7,115 nt of DNA from SFFI01 sp964398655 (GTDB lineage Bacteria > Bacillota > Clostridia > Saccharofermentanales > DTU023): NCBI GenBank assembly GCA_964398655.1, contig CAYNNG010000038.1:1-7115 (forward strand), written 5' to 3'. This document shows positions 1 to 4,388 of this stretch, piece after piece (within the stretch, counting starts at the first letter, position 1; each line of letters opens with the position of its first letter). The notes under the pieces are model-generated. The model saw nothing but the letters and a program-made list of their open reading frames with translations, did no database searches and was not told the DNA's origin. The position numbers and the translations under genes were made by a program.

Positions 1-807
1 TTCATCATTCCTGGGCCTATGTCTGGATTTCCCTCTTGATAATTCACCTAAAGAACTTAAAAACACATATCGCCATTCATCTGGTATTTCAGCCAACATC
101 CGAATAACTTCATTCTCAGGGCGTTTTATGTCACACAATGCTTGCTCGATATTTCTTATGTTTTGGCGTTGCCTCCACGATAAGGTGAGATTTCCCTCAA
201 ATGCTGCTTTCAAAACAGCCTGCCTATATACTTCTATCTGCTCTTTGGCAGTTCGCAGATACTCAGTCCCTTTGTCAATTTCGCTGAAAAGCTCCTCAAT
301 TTTTTCAACAATGCGGTGTTGTTCTTTTTGAGGTGCAAACCTTACTGGGATTCCCACCATAGATGACTGATTCAATTTCAATCTCGTTGTTCCAGTTACA
401 TATTTGCTATAGTTAACATGATTTAAAAAGTAAAGTAAATATTTATTGCTAACAATAGCTTCTAAAATATGTGCATGGTTATTAACCCAAATCTTGCCAG
501 ACACTAAATATGCTTTGTCTTTATATGGATCTAAAAACGGTGCCCCATCTTCTCCAAGTAAAATGTGTTCCCCATCAAGCAAATAATCATCAATAAAGCC
601 CACAAGTCCTGTAGCACCGTAGTAAGGAAATAGTTCTTGTGTTGATTTTCCTTTAATTCTACTTTTTCTTTCTTTGCGATTAATTGGCTTTCTAAATCTA
701 TCTTTAACAATACATACTTCACCTAGCTTTATTTCTATCCACGATTCAGGAAGGCATTTTTCAATATTTCCCATTATTTGATTCCCGTCTTCTTTTGCCA
801 ACATCAT
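1..807 (-). CDS. hsdS: Type I restriction-modification specificity subunit HsdS, C-terminally cut by the window edge
   Basis: HsdS is the DNA-recognition subunit of a type I R-M complex; it binds two HsdM, and HsdR joins for cleavage. My translation gives 269 uninterrupted residues with no stop before the edge. TRD1 covers about residues 20-158, starting ESWIEIKLGEV and containing YYGATGLVGFIDDYLLDGE and LLGEDGAP. The conserved coiled-coil spacer follows (about 159-205: QKEQHRIVEKIEELFSEID, then YRQAVLKAAFEG). TRD2 begins at about 241 (IPDEWRYVFLSSLGELSRGK) and is cut almost at once; RGKSRHRPRND resembles the start of many HsdS TRDs. The family usually has 400-450 residues, so roughly a third or more is missing. 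I chose the first ATG (807-805) because it overlaps the hsdR stop as ATGA and has AAGGA 8 nt upstream. The next ATG (804-802) and Met12 are weaker alternatives. The overlap suggests translational coupling to hsdR. Target sequence cannot be predicted from this. Confidence 0.93.
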   Translation of the reverse strand, partial: MMLAKEDGNQIMGNIEKCLPESWIEIKLGEVCIVKDRFRKPINRKERKSRIKGKSTQELFPYYGATGLVGFIDDYLLDGEHILLGEDGAPFLDPYKDKAYLVSGKIWVNNHAHILEAIVSNKYLLYFLNHVNYSKYVTGTTRLKLNQSSMVGIPVRFAPQKEQHRIVEKIEELFSEIDKGTEYLRTAKEQIEVYRQAVLKAAFEGNLTLSWRQRQNIRNIEQALCDIKRPENEVIRMLAEIPDEWRYVFLSSLGELSRGKSRHRPRNDE

Positions 808-3566
808 GCCACCAATCCTTCGTTAAGTTCCTGTATTATCGTATTTGTTTGGTCCCCAAACAACTGCCACATCTTGCCAAGCCCTCCCTCGCGGTTGAAG
901 GGATCATACTCAAAATCCTCCGGTTGTAAATGAAACGAGGTGGCAATGTGGTCTTTAATCATGTGTAGCCAGTTCATCTGCTCTTTAGTAAATTTCACTG
1001 GACCGGCTTGCTTTCTGAATACCCATTCCTGAAAATTCTTATCAACAGTCTTGTCGTACGGAGTTAATACCTTATCTATATCCAATACACGACGGATAAC
1101 TGCCACAAGTGTCGTCAGTTCATTTCTGGGACTGGCGATTTTCTGGCTATCAAGCACTTCATACGCATGCCACAGATTTGCTGGTGCCAGTCTTGGCTTA
1201 TCTTCCTTGATTTTTTCAAGAAGTTCTTTTACCATTTTGTAAGACAGTGAACGGCGCTGGTAAGGAAGGTTATAAAAGACCTGAAGTGCTGTGATCTCAT
1301 CTTTATGTTCTTCAAGATAAGCCTTGAAATCTTGGACGAGCTTTTCTGCATTCTCCTTGCTATCCTGCTGCCACTCAGCCTTGATCAGCTCATCGGGGTT
1401 AATGTTATCAAGAAGCTGTTCATGAACCTTACGGACATTTTCAATGTATTCATTAATTTCGGGGGTAAAGAACCTGGCAGCTTCCTGAATCAGTGGTGCC
1501 TGGACCTTTTTAATTTGTTCTTCTGTTGGTTCTATATCATCTTTCTTGCTTAGTCCGAACTCCTCGATAACCTCTTCTTTAAGAACATCCGGGTCATAAG
1601 CTTCAAGCAACGCACCCGCTGCCTGGGATAAGTTTTTACCTCCTGAAAGCTCCACCAGTTTTTCTTTTTCTCTGGATGTCATCTGTCGATCAAGACGCAC
1701 TAAGCGTCCAGCTAAGGTTGTAAAAAGATCCTCATCACTGGCTCCTACAGAAATTGCCCTAAGTAAATCTTTTAGGCTTATACTCGGTTTTCTTTCTAAT
1801 GGTCGGCTGTCTGTTTTAACGCTTTTGGTAACCCCTACCGCATCAACAATAACAAAATGGTCTTTAACGTTACGGGCAGAGGGGGTCACTCTCTGAAGAT
1901 CGTCCAACGAAATTGTTCGTGTGCCTCTTCCCTTCATTTGTTCAAAGTAATTTTTACTCTTTACATCCCTCATGAAAATCAAGCATTCCAAAGGTTTTAC
2001 GTCTGTGCCGGTAGCAATCATATCAACTGTTACGGCAATTCGGGGATAATAGGTATTTCGGAACTGATTGAGAATCGATTTAGGGTCCTCGGTTGCATTA
2101 TAAGTTACTTTTTTGCAAAACTCATTGCCTTCACCGAACTCCTCACGTACAATCTGAATAATATCATCAGCATGACTATCTGTCTTGGCAAAAATTAATG
2201 TTTTGGGTACTTCTCCCCGATGCGGAAAAATCTCAGGCAAATTATCTCGATAAGCCCTGATGACGGTTCGAATCTGATCGGGATTTACCACATCTCTATC
2301 CAGTTGGGCACCTGAGTATTCTATATCCTCGTCAAGCTGTTCCCACCGTTTTTTACGAGTGAGTCTTTCCCGTCTTTCCACATACTGCTTTTTCTCAACC
2401 CTGGCACCTTTTTGAGTAATTTTAGTTTCAATTAGATAAACGTCATAGCCTACATTGACACCATCGATGACAGCCCTTTCATGGGTATATTCACTAACAA
2501 CGTTTTTATTGAAAAAACCATATGTACGTTTATCCGGTGTAGCTGTAAGCCCAATAAGAAAGGCATCAAAATATTCGAGAACTTGCTTCCACAAATTGTA
2601 TATACTACGGTGGCATTCATCAATCACGATAAAGTCAAAGAATTCAATGGGTATTTTGGGATTATATACTACCGGGACTGGTTCACGCCGTTCCCACCTT
2701 GCTTCAGCAGGATTTTCCTTTTCAGCATCCTCCGGTAATTCTTCACCTTTTAGAATAGAGTACATTCGCTGAATAGTGCTGATACACACCTGACTGTCAG
2801 TAGCTATGTATCCGGATTTTAACCGCTGTACGTTATAAAGCTCAATGAATATTCGATTATCATCGTTGGGCAGATAGGCCATAAACTCTTGTTCAGCCTG
2901 TTCTCCCAGGTTTTTTGTATCTACCAGAAACAGGATACGTTTTGCATCAGCGTATTTCAGCAACCGGTAAATAGCGGTAATTGCAGTATAAGTTTTTCCG
3001 GCACCCGTTGCCATTTGGATTAAGGCACGGGGATAATTGTTCTTAAATGAAGCTTCAAGGTTTGTTATAGCAGTTATCTGACAATCCCTCAGGCCATCTA
3101 TAGCCAAATCCGGCAGATTATACAACCTCCGTCTTAATGGCTCCGGCTGACGAAGCCATTCTTTAATAGTTTCCGGTCTAAAGAAGGTGAATACTTCCCT
3201 TGCCCGCGGTTTAGGATCACGAAAATCCGTGAATCTAGTTAGTGCACCGGTGCTTTCGTAAACAAATGGTAGGGGGGCGTTTTGCAGATATTTTAGTTGA
3301 CTTCGAGCATAACGGCCGGATTGAGCCTCTACATCACTAATACGGTAGCCTTCTTCTTCCTTTTTAGCTTCAATAATGCCCACAGGTTTTCTGTCCACAA
3401 ACAATACATAATCAGCAACACCATCGCTTGTAAGATATTCCCTAACAGCAACACCTTCCGAAGCATATAAATTAACCGCTTTATAGTCCTGTATCGCCCA
3501 ACCGCAAGCCTCTAGTTGTTTATCGATTTCCCGTCGGGCTTTTTGTTCTGGCGTTAAATACGTCAT
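804..3566 (-). CDS. hsdR: Type I restriction endonuclease subunit HsdR, EcoEI-like
   Basis: HsdR is the ATP-driven translocase and endonuclease subunit that cuts unmethylated DNA in the cytoplasm when bound to HsdM/HsdS. The 920 residues show the expected order. First is an N-terminal PD-(D/E)xK-type nuclease with D52, then E66-A-K68 (GIIEAKK). Next is a Q-motif region (Q163) and an SF2 helicase: Walker A ATGAGKT at 186-192, motif Ia around 211-224, DECH at 316-319, LTATP at 340-344, motif IV around 455-469, motif V DMIATGTDVKPLE at 515-527, and motif VI FEQMKGRGTR at 541-550 with R547 and R550. The C-terminal part (about 690-915) matches the EcoEI R-type tail, including RFFTPEINEYIENV and FNREGGLGKMWQLFGD. 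All catalytic residues I can check are intact, so the gene looks functional. The start is supported by AAGGGGGTG 5 nt upstream. It lies 27 bp after the HTH gene and overlaps hsdS by 4 bp. Confidence 0.97.
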   Translation of the reverse strand: MTYLTPEQKARREIDKQLEACGWAIQDYKAVNLYASEGVAVREYLTSDGVADYVLFVDRKPVGIIEAKKEEEGYRISDVEAQSGRYARSQLKYLQNAPLPFVYESTGALTRFTDFRDPKPRAREVFTFFRPETIKEWLRQPEPLRRRLYNLPDLAIDGLRDCQITAITNLEASFKNNYPRALIQMATGAGKTYTAITAIYRLLKYADAKRILFLVDTKNLGEQAEQEFMAYLPNDDNRIFIELYNVQRLKSGYIATDSQVCISTIQRMYSILKGEELPEDAEKENPAEARWERREPVPVVYNPKIPIEFFDFIVIDECHRSIYNLWKQVLEYFDAFLIGLTATPDKRTYGFFNKNVVSEYTHERAVIDGVNVGYDVYLIETKITQKGARVEKKQYVERRERLTRKKRWEQLDEDIEYSGAQLDRDVVNPDQIRTVIRAYRDNLPEIFPHRGEVPKTLIFAKTDSHADDIIQIVREEFGEGNEFCKKVTYNATEDPKSILNQFRNTYYPRIAVTVDMIATGTDVKPLECLIFMRDVKSKNYFEQMKGRGTRTISLDDLQRVTPSARNVKDHFVIVDAVGVTKSVKTDSRPLERKPSISLKDLLRAISVGASDEDLFTTLAGRLVRLDRQMTSREKEKLVELSGGKNLSQAAGALLEAYDPDVLKEEVIEEFGLSKKDDIEPTEEQIKKVQAPLIQEAARFFTPEINEYIENVRKVHEQLLDNINPDELIKAEWQQDSKENAEKLVQDFKAYLEEHKDEITALQVFYNLPYQRRSLSYKMVKELLEKIKEDKPRLAPANLWHAYEVLDSQKIASPRNELTTLVAVIRRVLDIDKVLTPYDKTVDKNFQEWVFRKQAGPVKFTKEQMNWLHMIKDHIATSFHLQPEDFEYDPFNREGGLGKMWQLFGDQTNTIIQELNEGLVA

Positions 3567-3571
3567 CTTGA

Positions 3572-3580
3572 CACCCCCTT
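3572..3580 (-). promoter_or_regulatory. Shine-Dalgarno site of hsdR
   Basis: On the minus strand AAGGGGGTG ends 5 nt before the hsdR ATG (3566-3564). It sits within the 27 bp gap after the HTH gene stop. This near-consensus site fixes the hsdR start and suggests efficient independent initiation on the shared transcript. Confidence 0.8.
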
Positions 3581-3593
3581 CGCTTTATTGCTC

Positions 3594-3770
3594 CTATTCC
3601 TTATATATAGTTTTTCGGCGATCCTCCGGCTTGGCGGCATCTTTGGGTATGGCCCATGCCCATCCAAGACGGAATACCCCCGGTATTTTACCTTGCTTGC
3701 ACATAGCCTGTACACGTCGCTCGGTAATTCCCCACTTATTTGCAGCTTCCTTAGTTGTGATATATTCCAT
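3594..3770 (-). CDS. Small excisionase/MerR-type helix-turn-helix DNA-binding protein
   Basis: This 58-residue protein starts MEYITTKEAANKWGITERR. The pattern (tTKEAAxkWGIteRRVQxmCkqGkIPGvfrlGwaWaIPKdA) is the compact winged HTH of the excisionase/HTH_17 kind. The recognition helix is around residues 15-27 (GITERRVQAMCKQ), and the basic wing is GVFRLGWAWAIPKD. There is no other domain. The start at 3770 is preferred because AAGGTGG lies 5 nt upstream; an in-frame ATG at 3836 would add 22 residues, but these are encoded by the promoter region itself. It is the first gene of the operon, 27 bp before hsdR. Proteins of this type are common in Bacillota beside R-M genes and on mobile elements (family knowledge). 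Autoregulation or control of hsdR timing is inference. It could also be a leftover excisionase-like factor of a mobile island, although no integrase is visible here. Confidence 0.88.
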   Translation of the reverse strand: MEYITTKEAANKWGITERRVQAMCKQGKIPGVFRLGWAWAIPKDAAKPEDRRKTIYKE

Positions 3771-3775
3771 TAAAT

Positions 3776-3782
3776 CCACCTT
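3776..3782 (-). promoter_or_regulatory. Shine-Dalgarno site deciding the HTH gene start
   Basis: On the minus strand AAGGTGG lies 5 nt before the ATG at 3770-3768. It decides between this start and the upstream in-frame ATG at 3836, which would lie at the -35 element and so upstream of the expected transcript start. Confidence 0.78.
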
Positions 3783-3807
3783 TTTAAATAATGCTATGTA
3801 TGTATAT

Positions 3808-3836
3808 ATTATAATCGTAGGAACGAACAATAGCAA
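3808..3836 (-). promoter_or_regulatory. Sigma-A-type promoter of the HTH-hsdR-hsdS operon
   Basis: Reading the minus strand, TTGCTA (3836-3831; 4 of 6 to TTGACA) is followed by exactly 17 bp and a perfect TATAAT (3813-3808). Transcription would start near 3800, leaving a 5' leader of about 30 nt with the AAGGTGG ribosome site. A 6 bp inverted repeat (TGCTAT at 3835-3830 and ATAGCA at 3797-3792 on the minus strand) brackets it, with one arm over the -35 and the other at or just past the start site. It could be an operator, but this is untested. Confidence 0.72.
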
Positions 3837-3870
3837 TACTAATTGTAAAACATGGAATTATTGCCCGCAC

Positions 3871-3922
3871 AAAAAAACCCCCAGCCCCTTAAGAGCTTGA
3901 TTACTCCCAAGGTTTGCTGGGG
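3871..3922 (-). terminator. Intrinsic terminator after the small membrane-protein gene
   Basis: On the minus strand CCCCAGC (3922-3916) pairs with GCTGGGG (3885-3879). An inner CCTT/AAGG pair (3912-3909 with 3890-3887) extends the stem, and seven T follow immediately (3877-3871). The loop is long (about 18 nt) for a terminator. The position, after the 64-residue gene and upstream of the next promoter, fits transcript separation between the two units. Confidence 0.72.
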
Positions 3923-3932
3923 ATAAGGGAAA

Positions 3933-3970
3933 GCCCCGTGAGAGAGCACATAATTGCTTGCTTTCCTACG
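3933..3970 (-). repeat. Hairpin-forming repeat, copy 1
   Basis: This 38 bp sequence is a near-copy of 4308-4343: both share GCCCCGTGAGAGAGC and TAATTGCTTGCTTTCC on the plus strand. Copy 1 has ACA where copy 2 has T between these blocks, and T for C near the end. The arms (3937-3947 and 3960-3970) pair imperfectly over 11 positions around a 12 nt loop. No T-run follows directly, so it does not look like a terminator by itself; the strong terminator lies just downstream at 3871-3922. The change sits mainly in the loop, which fits a conserved structure, though two copies are few. Confidence 0.75.
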
Positions 3971-4021
3971 AATGAAAAGCACCGGACACTGCTATAAAAT
4001 AGCCTTCCTTACTGTTAATGT

Positions 4022-4216
4022 TTAATTGACTGAACAAATCTGTATAAAAAAGCCAGCAACAATCATTATAAGCCCGATCCAAGCGCATCGCCGAATCCAT
4101 ACCGCCTTGCCGCTTACTTTTGCCACATCAGCCCACGTTGCTTGGGATCTATCTAAAACCCCAAACCCAAAAAGAACCGTACCAAGTAAATTTAAAGTCA
4201 AACCAAGTTTTTGCAT
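4022..4216 (-). CDS. Small two-transmembrane protein of unknown function
   Basis: I do not recognise this 64-residue protein. It has two hydrophobic segments, about residues 3-21 (KLGLTLNLLGTVLFGFGVL) and 44-61 (AWIGLIMIVAGFFIQICS). They are joined by a polar linker holding basic residues (K33, K37, R42, R43). It should be a small inner-membrane hairpin protein with the linker probably on the cytoplasmic side, by the positive-inside rule. The ATG at 4216 is the first possible one, because an in-frame TGA lies 12 nt before it. AAGGA is 14 nt upstream, which is farther than ideal, so the start or the expression level is uncertain. It stands alone between two hairpin repeats and two terminators. 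The opposite-strand reading frame (4026-4247) is low-complexity shadow; the hydrophobic pattern favours the minus strand. Confidence 0.62.
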   Translation of the reverse strand: MQKLGLTLNLLGTVLFGFGVLDRSQATWADVAKVSGKAVWIRRCAWIGLIMIVAGFFIQICSVN

Positions 4217-4296
4217 TTCTGCTTTTCACATCCTTTATAAAAATTAACCCCGATCCCTTTAAGCACCACGCTCTTCAATAGCTTCCTTTCCACACC

Positions 4297-4344
4297 AAAA
4301 TAAAAATGCCCCGTGAGAGAGCTTAATTGCTTGCTTTCCCACGG
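4297..4344 (-). terminator. Intrinsic terminator of the surface-protein gene
   Basis: Minus-strand arms CCGTGGGAAAGC (4344-4333) and GCTCTCTCACGG (4322-4311) form a 12-position stem with one G-U pair and one A-C mismatch, around a 10 nt loop. After a GGGC spacer comes a T-rich tract ATTTTTATTTT (4307-4297). It begins 44 bp after the stop codon at 4389. This is a recognisable though not perfect rho-independent terminator. The hairpin is copy 2 of the repeat. Confidence 0.7.
4308..4344 (-). repeat. Hairpin-forming repeat, copy 2
   Basis: This is the second copy of the element at 3933-3970, in the same orientation, 375 bp away. Apart from a two-base loop length difference and one or two substitutions the copies match. 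Here it serves as the stem of the terminator after the surface-protein gene. Confidence 0.75.
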
Positions 4345-4388
4345 AGCGTGTTGGTTTTTTGCAACTGATTTACTTGTGACTGAATTGT

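Noticed and set aside
531..722. Minus-strand 63-residue open frame starting MKYVLLKIDL
   Set aside because: It is out of frame inside hsdS, whose own frame gives a continuous TRD and coiled-coil through this region.
1857..2772. Plus-strand open frames (1857-2198, 2455-2772, 2481-2738) opposite hsdR
   Set aside because: They are shadows of a complete hsdR with all helicase motifs; their translations show no domain and no ribosome site.
3771..3836. A 22-residue N-terminal extension of the HTH protein
   Set aside because: These codons overlap the -10 and -35 elements, and the internal ATG has the well-placed AAGGTGG site.
3568..3900. Plus-strand 110-residue open frame across the HTH gene and its promoter
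   Set aside because: It crosses the minus-strand promoter, two ribosome sites and the terminator tract; the HTH reading is clearly the real gene.
3925..4021. A riboswitch or structured small RNA in the gap left of the small gene
   Set aside because: There are hairpins, but I could match no known riboswitch core, and the segment lies downstream of a stop codon and before a terminator, not in a leader.
4311..4360. A bidirectional terminator using the T-run at 4355-4360 on the plus strand
   Set aside because: The T-run is separated from the hairpin by about 10 bases, and there is no plus-strand gene to terminate.
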